Assembly (NCBI RefSeq): GCF_051020975.1
Contig: NW_027478160.1
Coordinates: 19,552,001-19,616,000 of the forward strand
Direction of reading: 5' to 3'
Length of the DNA: 64,000 bases
DNA from: Osmia lignaria lignaria
Taxonomy: Eukaryota > Arthropoda > Insecta > Hymenoptera > Megachilidae
Positions 23,568 to 36,046 of this stretch are shown here, in pieces. The position numbers and the translations under genes were made by a program. Under the pieces are notes generated by a model. The model saw only the letters and a list, made by a program, of their open reading frames with translations, made no database searches and was not told where the DNA came from. Each line of letters begins with the position of its first letter. Position 1 is the first letter of the stretch.

Positions 23568-24533
23568 GATCAGATGCGTAGTTCTCGAGATATATCAAGA
23601 TATTTAAAAGTTCCGAAGCCGCACCAACATAATAGAGATACACAAACACCGTGGCCCCTTTCTTTGAGATAACTCTGCACTATTGCGAGCTGCAAATGCC
23701 ACTTCCAGCTTAGCTGTGCAGAGGAAGAACAACAAGAAGAAGAAATATCTCGAAATATGTCCGTCAGGCCAGTTCCTTTGAGCTGAATCTGCAAATATCT
23801 CGGAAACGAAGCGAGCTATGGCAAAATGTTAAGAGACGTTTTTTGTAGACAATTATGTTTCCTACAATTTATGTTCTATGATATTTTTTGATCAGAAGCG
23901 TAGTTTTCGAGATATATCGAGATATTTAAAAGTTCCGAAGACGCACCAACATAATAGAGATACAGAAACACCGTGGCCCCTTTCTTTGAGATAACTGTGC
24001 ACTAGTGCGAGCCGCTAATGCCACTTCCAGCTTAGCTGTGCAGAAGAAGAACAACAAGAAGAAGAAATATCTCGAAATATGTCCGTCAGGCCCCTTCCCC
24101 TGAGATATATCTGCAAATATCTCGGAAACGAAGCGAGCTATGGCAAAATGTTAAGAGACAGTTTTTGTAGAGAATTAAGTTTCCTACTTTTTATGTTCTA
24201 TGATATTTTTTGATCAGACGAGTATTTCTCGAGATATATCAAGATATTTAAAAGTTCCGAAGCCGCACCAACATAATAGAGATACAGAAACACCGTGGCC
24301 CCTTTCTTTGAGATAACTCTGCTCTATTGCGAGCTGCAAATGCCACTTACAGCTTAGCTGTGCAGAAGAAGAACAACAAGAAGAAGAAATATCTCGAAAT
24401 ATGTCCGTCAGGCCCCTTCCCTTGAGATAAATCTGCAAATATCTCGGAAACGAAGAGAGCTATGGCAAAATGTTAAGAGACCTTTTTTGTAGCGAATTAA
24501 GTTTCCTACTTTTCATGTTCTATGATATTTTTT
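21958..24533 (+). repeat. Eight-monomer HOR (2576 bp), copy 1
   Basis: Monomers at 21958, 22280, 22602, 22924, 23246, 23568, 23890 and 24212 in the order Q-R-P-Q'-S-T-M-L'. Rare markers in order are CCGAGGCC, TAGACAATAATG, CACAGTGGCC, TTCTTTGATC, AAAATGTTGAGAG, ACACAAACACC, GAAGACGCACC, GAGTATTTCTC and TTACAGCTT. Every one reappears exactly 2576 bp downstream, and I found no difference over the unit in a by-eye comparison. Confidence 0.9.
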
Positions 24534-27109
24534 GATCAGATGCGTAGTTCTCGAGATATATCAAGATATTTAAAAGTTCCGAAGCCGCACCAACATAATA
24601 GAGATACAGAAACACCGAGGCCCCTTTCTTTGAGATAACTCTGCACTATTGCGAGCTGGAAATGCCACTTCCAGTTTAGCTGTGCAGAAGAAGAACAACA
24701 AGAAGAAGAAATATCTCGAAATATGTCCGTTCGGCCCCTTCCCTTGAGATAAATCTGCAAATATCTCGGAAACGAAGCGAGCTATGGCAAAATGTTAAGA
24801 GACCTTTTTTGTAGAGAATTAAGTTTCCTACTTTTTATGTTCTATGATATTTTTTGATCAGAAGCGTAGTTTTCGAGATATATCGAGATATTTAAAAGTT
24901 CCGAAGCCGCACCAACATAATAGAGATACAGAAACACCGTGGCCCCTTTCTTTGAGATAACTCTGCACTATTGCGACCTGCAAATGCCACTTCCAGCTCA
25001 GCTGTGCAGAAGAAGAACAACAAGAAGAAGAAATATCTCGAAATATGTCCGTCAGGCCAGTTCCTTTGAGCTGAATCTGCAAATATCTCGGAAACGAAGC
25101 GAGCTATGGCAAAATGTTAAGAGACGTTTTTTGTAGACAATAATGTTTCCTACAATTTACGTTCTATGATATTTTTTGATCAGAAGCGTAGTTTTCGAGA
25201 TATATCGAGATATTTAAAAGTTGCGAAGCCGCACCAACATAATAGAGATACAGAAACACAGTGGCCCCTTTCTTTGAGATAACTCTGCACTATTGCGACC
25301 TGCAAATGCCACTTCCAGCTCAGCTGTGCAGAAGAAGAACAACAAGAAGAAGAAATATCTCGATATATGTCCGTCACGCCCCTTCCCTTGAGATAAATCT
25401 GCAAATATCTCGGAAACGAAGCGAGCTATGGCAAAATGTTAAGAGACCTTTTTTGTAGAGAATTAAGTTTCCTACTTTTTATGTTCTATGATATTTTTTG
25501 ATCAGATGCGTAGTTCTCGAGATATATCAAGATATTTAAAAGTTCCGAAGCCGCACCAACATAATAGAGATACAGAAACACCGTGGCCCCTTTCTTTGAG
25601 ATAACTCTGCACTATTGCGAGCTGGAAATGCCACTTCCAGTTTAGCTGTGCAGAAGAAGAACAACAAGAAGAAGAAATATCTCGAAATATGTCCGTTCGG
25701 CCCCTTCCCTTGAGATAAATCTGCAAATATCTCGGAAACGAAGCGAGCTATGGCAAAATGTTAAGAGACCTTTTTTGTAGAGAATTAAGTTTCCTACTTT
25801 TTATGTTCTATGATATTCTTTGATCAGAAGCGTAGTTTTCGAGATATATCGAGATATTTAAAAGTTCCGAAGCCGCACCAACATAATAGAGATACAGAAA
25901 CACCGTGGCCCCTTTCTTTGAGATAACTGTGCACTATTGCGACCTGCAAATGCCACTTCCAGCTCAGCTGTGCAGAAGAAGAACAACAAGAAGAAGAAAT
26001 ATCTCGAAATATGTCCGTCAGGCCCCTTCCCTTGAGATAAATCTGCAAATATCTCGGAAACGAAGCGAGCTATGGCAAAATGTTGAGAGACCTTTTTTGT
26101 AGAGAATTATGTTTCCTACAATTTATGTTCTATGATATTTTTTGATCAGATGCGTAGTTCTCGAGATATATCAAGATATTTAAAAGTTCCGAAGCCGCAC
26201 CAACATAATAGAGATACACAAACACCGTGGCCCCTTTCTTTGAGATAACTCTGCACTATTGCGAGCTGCAAATGCCACTTCCAGCTTAGCTGTGCAGAGG
26301 AAGAACAACAAGAAGAAGAAATATCTCGAAATATGTCCGTCAGGCCAGTTCCTTTGAGCTGAATCTGCAAATATCTCGGAAACGAAGCGAGCTATGGCAA
26401 AATGTTAAGAGACGTTTTTTGTAGACAATTATGTTTCCTACAATTTATGTTCTATGATATTTTTTGATCAGAAGCGTAGTTTTCGAGATATATCGAGATA
26501 TTTAAAAGTTCCGAAGACGCACCAACATAATAGAGATACAGAAACACCGTGGCCCCTTTCTTTGAGATAACTGTGCACTAGTGCGAGCCGCTAATGCCAC
26601 TTCCAGCTTAGCTGTGCAGAAGAAGAACAACAAGAAGAAGAAATATCTCGAAATATGTCCGTCAGGCCCCTTCCCCTGAGATATATCTGCAAATATCTCG
26701 GAAACGAAGCGAGCTATGGCAAAATGTTAAGAGACAGTTTTTGTAGAGAATTAAGTTTCCTACTTTTTATGTTCTATGATATTTTTTGATCAGACGAGTA
26801 TTTCTCGAGATATATCAAGATATTTAAAAGTTCCGAAGCCGCACCAACATAATAGAGATACAGAAACACCGTGGCCCCTTTCTTTGAGATAACTCTGCTC
26901 TATTGCGAGCTGCAAATGCCACTTACAGCTTAGCTGTGCAGAAGAAGAACAACAAGAAGAAGAAATATCTCGAAATATGTCCGTCAGGCCCCTTCCCTTG
27001 AGATAAATCTGCAAATATCTCGGAAACGAAGAGAGCTATGGCAAAATGTTAAGAGACCTTTTTTGTAGCGAATTAAGTTTCCTACTTTTCATGTTCTATG
27101 ATATTTTTT
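24534..27109 (+). repeat. Eight-monomer HOR (2576 bp), copy 2
   Basis: The second tandem copy. Its left seam carries TAGCGAATT and TTTTCATG (just before 24534), which recur at the right end just before 27110, as expected for a direct tandem duplication. The monomers at 21636 and 27110 flank the pair and belong to other variants. Apparent identity over 2.5 kb within a satellite whose neighbours differ at several positions per monomer indicates a very recent event or an assembly duplication. Confidence 0.9.
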
Positions 27110-28397
27110 GATCAGATGCGTAGTTCTCGAGATATATCAAGATATTTAAAAGTTCCGAAGCCGCACCAACATAATAGAGATACAGAAACACCGTGGTCCC
27201 TTTCTTTGAGATAGCTCTGCACGATTGCGAGCTGGAAATGCCACTTCCAGTTTAGCTGTGCAGAAGAAGAACAACAAGAAGAAGAAATATCTCGAAATAT
27301 GTCCGTTAGGCCCCTTCCCTTGAGATAAATCTGCAAATATCTCGGAAACGAAGCGAGCTATGGCAAAATGTTAAGAGACGTTTTTTGTAGAGAATTAAGT
27401 TTCCTACTTTTTATGTTCTATGATATTTTTTGATCAGACGCGTAGTTCTCGAGATATATCGAGATATTTAAAAGTTCCGAAGACGCACCAACATAATAGA
27501 GATACAGAAACACCGTGGCCCCTTTCTTTGAGATAACTGTGCACTAGTGCGAGCCGCTAATGCCACTTCCAGCTTAGCTGTGCAGAAGAAGAACAACAAG
27601 AAGAAGAAATATCTCGAAATATGTCCGTCAGGCCCCTTCCCCTGAGATATATCTGCAAATATCTCGGAAACGAAGCGAGCTATGGCAAAATGTTAAGAGA
27701 CAGTTTTTGTAGAGAATTAAGTTTCCTACTTTTTATGTTCTATGATATTTTTTGATCAGACGAGTATTTCTCGAGATATATCAAGATATTTAAAAGTTCC
27801 GAAGCCGCACCAACATAATAGAGATACAGAAACACCGTGGCCCCTTTCTTTGAGATAACTCTGCTCTATTGCGAGCTGCAAATGCCACTTCCAGCTTAGC
27901 TGTGCAGAAGAAGAACAACAAGAAGAAGAAATATCTCGAAATATGTCCGTCAGGCCCCTTCCCTTGAGATAAATCTGCAAATATCTCGGAAACGAAGAGA
28001 GCTATGGCAAAATGTTAAGAGACCTTTTTTGTAGCGAATTAAGTTTCCTACTTTTCATGTTCTATGATATTTTTTGATCAGATGCGTAGTTCTCGAGATA
28101 TATCAAGATATTTAAAAGTTCCGAAGCCGCACCAACATAATAGAGATACAGAAACACCGTGGTCCCTTTCTTTGAGATAGCTCTGCACTATTGCGAGCTG
28201 GAAATGCCACTTCCAGTTTAGCTGTGCAGAAGAAGAACAACAAGAAGAAGAAATATCTCGAAATATGTCCGTTAGGCCCCTTCCCTTGAGATAAATCTGC
28301 AAATATCTCGGAAACGAAGCGAGCTATGGCAAAATGTTAAGAGACCTTTTTGGTAGAGAATTAAGTTTCCTACTTTTTATGTTCTGTGATATTTTTT
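26466..28397 (+). repeat. Three-monomer HOR M-L-U, two copies of 966 bp
   Basis: M (26466, 27432), L (26788, 27754) and U (27110, 28076) alternate. M has GAAGACGCACC and GCCGCTAATG. L has GAGTATTTCTC and CTGCTCTATTG. U has GTGGTCCC and GATAGCTCTG. The second M begins with a different 5' segment (GACGCGTAGTTCTCGAG), and the L copies differ (TTACAGCTT or TTCCAGCTT). U also recurs alone at 31940. Confidence 0.75.
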
Positions 28398-31300
28398 GAT
28401 CAGATGCGTAGTTCTCGAGATATATCAAGATATTTAAAAGTTCAGAGGCCGCACCAACATAATAGAGATACAGAAACACCGTGGCCCCTTTCTTTGAGAT
28501 AACTCTGCACTATTGCGAGCTGCAAATGCCACTTCCAGCTTAGCTGTGCAGAGGAAGAACAACAAGAAGAAGAAATATCTCGAAATATGTCCGTCAGGCC
28601 CCTTCCCTTGAGATATATCTGCAAATATCTCGGAAACGAAGCGAGCTATGGCAAAATGTTAAGAGACCTTTTTGGTAGAGAATTAAGTTTCCTACTTTTT
28701 ATGTTCTGTGATATTTTTTGATCAGATGCGTAGTTCTCGAGATATATCAAGATATTTAAAAGTTCAGAGGCCGCACCAACATAATAGAGATACAGAAACA
28801 CCGTGGCCCCTTTCTTTGAGATAACTCTGCACTAGTGCGAGCCGCAAATGCCACTTCCAGCTTAGCTGTGCAGAAGAAGAACAACAAGAAGAAGAAATAT
28901 CTCGAAATATGTCCGTCAGGCCCCTTCCCTTGAGATAAATCTGCAAATATCTCGGAAACGAAGAGAGCTATGGCAAAATGTTAAGAGACCTTTTTTGTAG
29001 AGAATTAAGTTTCCTACTTTTCATGTTCTATGATATTTTTTGATCAGATGCGTAGTTCTCGAGATATATCAAGATATTTAAAAGTTCCGAAGCCGCACCA
29101 ACATAATAGAGATACAGAAACACCGTGGTCCCTTTCTTTGAGATAACTCTGCACTATTGCGAGCTGTAAATGCCACTTCCAGCTTAGCTGTGCAGAAGAA
29201 GAACAACAAGAAGAAGAAATATCTCGAAATATGTCCGTCAGGCCCCTTCCCTTGAGATATATCTGCAAATATCTCGGAAACGAAGCGAGCTATGGCAAAA
29301 TGTTAAGAGACCTTTTTTGTAGAGAATTATGTTTCCTACAATTTATGTTCTATGATATTTTTTGATCAGAAGCGTAGTTTTCGAGATATATCGAGATATT
29401 TAAAAGTTCCGAAGCCGCACCAACATAATAGAGATACAGAAACACCGTGGCCCCTTTCTTTGAGATAACTCTGCACTAGTGCGAGCCGCAAATGCCACTT
29501 CCAGCTTAGCTGTGCAGAAGAAGAACAACAAGAAGAAGAAATATCTCGAAATATGTCCGTCAGGCCCCTTCCCTTGAGATAAATCTGCAAATATCTCGGA
29601 AACGAAGAGAGCTATGGCAAAATGTTAAGAGACCTTTTTTGTAGAGAATTAAGTTTCCTACTTTTCATGTTCTATGATATTTTTTGATCAGATGCGTAGT
29701 TCTCGAGATATATCAAGATATCTAAAAGTTCCGAAGCCGCACCAACATAATAGAGATACAGAAACACCGTGGTCCCTTTCTTTGAGATAACTCTGCACTA
29801 TTGCGAGCTGTAAATGCCACTTCCAGCTTAGCTGTGCAGAAGAAGAACAACAAGAAGAAGAAATATCTCGAAATATGTCCGTCAGGCCCCTTCCCTTGAG
29901 ATATATCTGCAAATATCTCGGAAACGAAGCGAGCTATGGCAAAATGTTAAGAGACCTTTTTTGTAGAGAATTATGTTTCCTACAATTTATGTTCTATGAT
30001 ATTTTTTGATCAGAAGCGTAGTTTTCGAGATATATCGAGATATTTAAAAGTTCCGAAGCCGCACCAACATAATAGAGATACAGAAACACCGTGGCCCCTT
30101 TCTTTGAGATAACTCTGCACTAGTGCGAGCCGCAAATGCCACTTCCAGCTTAGCTGTGCAGAAGAAGAACAACAAGAAGAAGAAATATCTCGAAATATGT
30201 CCGTCAGGCCCCTTCCCTTGAGATAAATCTGCAAATATCTCGGAAACGAAGCGAGCTATGGCAAAATGTTAAGAGACCTTTTTTGTAGAGAATTAAGTTT
30301 CCTACTTTTTATGTTCTATGATATTTTTTGATCAGATGCGTAGTTCTCGAGATATATCAAGATATTTAAAAGTTCCGAAGCCGCACCAACATAATAGAGA
30401 TACAGAAACACCGTGGCCCCTTTCTTTGAGATAACTCTGCACTATTGCGAGCTGGAAATGCCACTTCCAGTTTAGCTGTGCAGAAGAAGAACATCAAGAA
30501 GAAGAAATATCTCGAAATATGTCCGTTAGGCCCCTTCCCTTGAGATAAATCTGCAAATATCTCGGAAACGAAGCGAGCTATGGCAAAATATTAAGAGACC
30601 TTTTTTGTAGAGAATTAAGTTTCCTACTTTTTATGTTCTATGATATTTTTTGATCAGATGCGCAGTTCTCGAGATATATCAAGATATTTAAAAGTTCCGA
30701 AGCCGCACCAACATAATAGAGATACAGAAACACCGTGGCCCCTTTCTTTGAGATAACTCTGCACTATTGCGAGCTGGAAATGCCACTTCCAGTTTAGCTG
30801 TGCAGAAGAAGAACAACAAGAAGAAGAAATATCTCGAAATATGTCCGTCAGGCCCCTTCCCTTGAGATAAATCTGCAAATATCTCGGAAACGAAGCGAGC
30901 TATGGCAAAATGTTAAGAGACATTTTTGGAAGAGAATTAAGTTTCCTACTTTTTATGTTCTATGATATTTTTTGATCAGATGCGTAGTTCTCGAGATATA
31001 TCAAGATATTTAAAAGTTCCGAAGCCGCACCAACATAATAGAGATACAGAAACACCGTGGCCCCTTTCTTTGAGATAACTCTGCACTATTGCGAGCTGGA
31101 AATGCCACTTCCAGTTTAGCTGTGCAGAAGAAGAACATCAAGAAGAAGAAATATCTCGAAATATGTCCGTTAGGCCCCTTCCCTTGAGATAAATCTGCAA
31201 ATATCTCGGAAAGGAAGCGAGCTATGGCAAAATGTTAAGAGACCTTTTTTGTAGAGAATTAAGTTTCCTACTTTTTATGTTCTATGATATTTTTTGATCA

Positions 31301-31860
31301 GACGCGTAGTTCTCGAGATATATCAAGATATTTAAAAGTTCCGAAGCCGCACCAACATAATAGAGATACAGAAACACCGTGGCCCCTTTCTTTGAGATAA
31401 CTATGCACTATTGCGAGCTGCAAGTGCCACTTCCAGCTTAGCTGTGCAGAGGAAGAACAACAAGAAGAAGAAATATCTCGAAATATGTCCGTCAGGCCAG
31501 TTCCTTTGAGCTGAATCTGCAAATATCTCGGAAACGAAGCGAGCTATGGCAAAATGTTAAGAGACAGTTTTTGTAGAGAATTAAGTTTCCTACTTTTTAT
31601 GTTCTATGATATTTTTTGATCAGACGAGTAGTTCTCGAGATATATCAAGATATTTAAAAGTTCCGAAGCCGCACCAACATAATAGAGATACAGAAACACC
31701 GTGGCACCTTTCTTTGAGATAACTCTGCACTATTGCGAGCTGTAAATGCCACTTCCAGCTTAGCTATGCAGAAGAAGAACAACAAGAAGAAGAAATATCT
31801 CGAAATATGTCCGTCAGGCCCCTTCCCTTGAGATATATCTGCAAATATCTCGGAAACGAA
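28290..31860 (+). repeat. Eleven-monomer block, copy 1 (13-monomer spacing)
   Basis: Monomers 28398 to 31618 carry a series of rare markers: CTTTTTGGTAG and TTCAGAGGCC (twice), GTGGTCCC with TGTAAATG, GATATCTAAAAG, AACATCAAG, AAAATATTAAG, GACATTTTTGGAAG, GGAAAGGAAG, CTATGCAC with GCAAGTGCC, then GTGGCACC with GCTATGCAG. The whole series reappears exactly 4186 bp (13 monomers) later. I saw one substitution (A at 29168, C at 33354). Two monomers, at 31940 and 32262, separate the copies. Confidence 0.9.
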
Positions 31861-32475
31861 GAGAGCTATGGCAAAATGTTAAGAGACCTTTTTTGTAGCG
31901 AATTAAGTTTCCTACTTTTCATGTTCTATGATATTTTTTGATCAGATGCGTAGTTCTCGAGATATATCAAGATATTTAAAAGTTCCGAAGCCGCACCAAC
32001 ATAATAGAGATACAGAAACACCGTGGTCCCTTTCTTTGAGATAGCTCTGCACGATTGCGAGCTGGAAATGCCACTTCCAGTTTAGCTGTGCAGAAGAAGA
32101 ACAACAAGAAGAAGAAATATCTCGAAATATGTCCGTTAGGCCCCTTCCCTTGAGATAAATCTGCAAATATCTCGGAAACGAAGCGAGCTATGGCAAAATG
32201 TTAAGAGACCTTTTTTGTAGAGAATTAAGTTTCCTACTTTTTATGTTCTATGATATTTTTTGATCAGATGCGTAGTTCTCGAGATATATCAAGATATTTA
32301 AAAGTTCCGAAGCCGCACCAACATAATAGAGATACAGAAACACCGTGGCCCCTTTCTTTGAGATAACTCTGCACTATTGCGAGCTGGAAATGCCACTTCC
32401 AGTTTAGCTGTGCAGAAGAAGAACATCAAGAAGAAGAAATATCTCGAAATATGTCCGTTAGGCCCCTTCCCTTGA

Positions 32476-35400
32476 GATAAATCTGCAAATATCTCGGAAA
32501 CGAAGCGAGCTATGGCAAAATGTTAAGAGACCTTTTTGGTAGAGAATTAAGTTTCCTACTTTTTATGTTCTGTGATATTTTTTGATCAGATGCGTAGTTC
32601 TCGAGATATATCAAGATATTTAAAAGTTCAGAGGCCGCACCAACATAATAGAGATACAGAAACACCGTGGCCCCTTTCTTTGAGATAACTCTGCACTATT
32701 GCGAGCTGCAAATGCCACTTCCAGCTTAGCTGTGCAGAGGAAGAACAACAAGAAGAAGAAATATCTCGAAATATGTCCGTCAGGCCCCTTCCCTTGAGAT
32801 ATATCTGCAAATATCTCGGAAACGAAGCGAGCTATGGCAAAATGTTAAGAGACCTTTTTGGTAGAGAATTAAGTTTCCTACTTTTTATGTTCTGTGATAT
32901 TTTTTGATCAGATGCGTAGTTCTCGAGATATATCAAGATATTTAAAAGTTCAGAGGCCGCACCAACATAATAGAGATACAGAAACACCGTGGCCCCTTTC
33001 TTTGAGATAACTCTGCACTAGTGCGAGCCGCAAATGCCACTTCCAGCTTAGCTGTGCAGAAGAAGAACAACAAGAAGAAGAAATATCTCGAAATATGTCC
33101 GTCAGGCCCCTTCCCTTGAGATAAATCTGCAAATATCTCGGAAACGAAGAGAGCTATGGCAAAATGTTAAGAGACCTTTTTTGTAGAGAATTAAGTTTCC
33201 TACTTTTCATGTTCTATGATATTTTTTGATCAGATGCGTAGTTCTCGAGATATATCAAGATATTTAAAAGTTCCGAAGCCGCACCAACATAATAGAGATA
33301 CAGAAACACCGTGGTCCCTTTCTTTGAGATAACTCTGCACTATTGCGAGCTGTCAATGCCACTTCCAGCTTAGCTGTGCAGAAGAAGAACAACAAGAAGA
33401 AGAAATATCTCGAAATATGTCCGTCAGGCCCCTTCCCTTGAGATATATCTGCAAATATCTCGGAAACGAAGCGAGCTATGGCAAAATGTTAAGAGACCTT
33501 TTTTGTAGAGAATTATGTTTCCTACAATTTATGTTCTATGATATTTTTTGATCAGAAGCGTAGTTTTCGAGATATATCGAGATATTTAAAAGTTCCGAAG
33601 CCGCACCAACATAATAGAGATACAGAAACACCGTGGCCCCTTTCTTTGAGATAACTCTGCACTAGTGCGAGCCGCAAATGCCACTTCCAGCTTAGCTGTG
33701 CAGAAGAAGAACAACAAGAAGAAGAAATATCTCGAAATATGTCCGTCAGGCCCCTTCCCTTGAGATAAATCTGCAAATATCTCGGAAACGAAGAGAGCTA
33801 TGGCAAAATGTTAAGAGACCTTTTTTGTAGAGAATTAAGTTTCCTACTTTTCATGTTCTATGATATTTTTTGATCAGATGCGTAGTTCTCGAGATATATC
33901 AAGATATCTAAAAGTTCCGAAGCCGCACCAACATAATAGAGATACAGAAACACCGTGGTCCCTTTCTTTGAGATAACTCTGCACTATTGCGAGCTGTAAA
34001 TGCCACTTCCAGCTTAGCTGTGCAGAAGAAGAACAACAAGAAGAAGAAATATCTCGAAATATGTCCGTCAGGCCCCTTCCCTTGAGATATATCTGCAAAT
34101 ATCTCGGAAACGAAGCGAGCTATGGCAAAATGTTAAGAGACCTTTTTTGTAGAGAATTATGTTTCCTACAATTTATGTTCTATGATATTTTTTGATCAGA
34201 AGCGTAGTTTTCGAGATATATCGAGATATTTAAAAGTTCCGAAGCCGCACCAACATAATAGAGATACAGAAACACCGTGGCCCCTTTCTTTGAGATAACT
34301 CTGCACTAGTGCGAGCCGCAAATGCCACTTCCAGCTTAGCTGTGCAGAAGAAGAACAACAAGAAGAAGAAATATCTCGAAATATGTCCGTCAGGCCCCTT
34401 CCCTTGAGATAAATCTGCAAATATCTCGGAAACGAAGCGAGCTATGGCAAAATGTTAAGAGACCTTTTTTGTAGAGAATTAAGTTTCCTACTTTTTATGT
34501 TCTATGATATTTTTTGATCAGATGCGTAGTTCTCGAGATATATCAAGATATTTAAAAGTTCCGAAGCCGCACCAACATAATAGAGATACAGAAACACCGT
34601 GGCCCCTTTCTTTGAGATAACTCTGCACTATTGCGAGCTGGAAATGCCACTTCCAGTTTAGCTGTGCAGAAGAAGAACATCAAGAAGAAGAAATATCTCG
34701 AAATATGTCCGTTAGGCCCCTTCCCTTGAGATAAATCTGCAAATATCTCGGAAACGAAGCGAGCTATGGCAAAATATTAAGAGACCTTTTTTGTAGAGAA
34801 TTAAGTTTCCTACTTTTTATGTTCTATGATATTTTTTGATCAGATGCGCAGTTCTCGAGATATATCAAGATATTTAAAAGTTCCGAAGCCGCACCAACAT
34901 AATAGAGATACAGAAACACCGTGGCCCCTTTCTTTGAGATAACTCTGCACTATTGCGAGCTGGAAATGCCACTTCCAGTTTAGCTGTGCAGAAGAAGAAC
35001 AACAAGAAGAAGAAATATCTCGAAATATGTCCGTCAGGCCCCTTCCCTTGAGATAAATCTGCAAATATCTCGGAAACGAAGCGAGCTATGGCAAAATGTT
35101 AAGAGACATTTTTGGAAGAGAATTAAGTTTCCTACTTTTTATGTTCTATGATATTTTTTGATCAGATGCGTAGTTCTCGAGATATATCAAGATATTTAAA
35201 AGTTCCGAAGCCGCACCAACATAATAGAGATACAGAAACACCGTGGCCCCTTTCTTTGAGATAACTCTGCACTATTGCGAGCTGGAAATGCCACTTCCAG
35301 TTTAGCTGTGCAGAAGAAGAACATCAAGAAGAAGAAATATCTCGAAATATGTCCGTTAGGCCCCTTCCCTTGAGATAAATCTGCAAATATCTCGGAAAGG

Positions 35401-36046
35401 AAGCGAGCTATGGCAAAATGTTAAGAGACCTTTTTTGTAGAGAATTAAGTTTCCTACTTTTTATGTTCTATGATATTTTTTGATCAGACGCGTAGTTCTC
35501 GAGATATATCAAGATATTTAAAAGTTCCGAAGCCGCACCAACATAATAGAGATACAGAAACACCGTGGCCCCTTTCTTTGAGATAACTATGCACTATTGC
35601 GAGCTGCAAGTGCCACTTCCAGCTTAGCTGTGCAGAGGAAGAACAACAAGAAGAAGAAATATCTCGAAATATGTCCGTCAGGCCAGTTCCTTTGAGCTGA
35701 ATCTGCAAATATCTCGGAAACGAAGCGAGCTATGGCAAAATGTTAAGAGACAGTTTTTGTAGAGAATTAAGTTTCCTACTTTTTATGTTCTATGATATTT
35801 TTTGATCAGACGAGTAGTTCTCGAGATATATCAAGATATTTAAAAGTTCCGAAGCCGCACCAACATAATAGAGATACAGAAACACCGTGGCACCTTTCTT
35901 TGAGATAACTCTGCACTATTGCGAGCTGTAAATGCCACTTCCAGCTTAGCTATGCAGAAGAAGAACAACAAGAAGAAGAAATATCTCGAAATATGTCCGT
36001 CAGGCCCCTTCCCTTGAGATATATCTGCAAATATCTCGGAAACGAA
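32476..36046 (+). repeat. Eleven-monomer block, copy 2
   Basis: The partner of 28290-31860. The match ends near 36046, where copy 2 reads GAAGCGAGC and copy 1 GAAGAGAGC, and the following monomer (36126) is of another type with TAGACAATTATG and TTTATATTC. The C at 33354 creates a minus-strand stop, so the monomer at 33228 lacks the usual open frame while its copy-1 partner has it. Confidence 0.9.
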
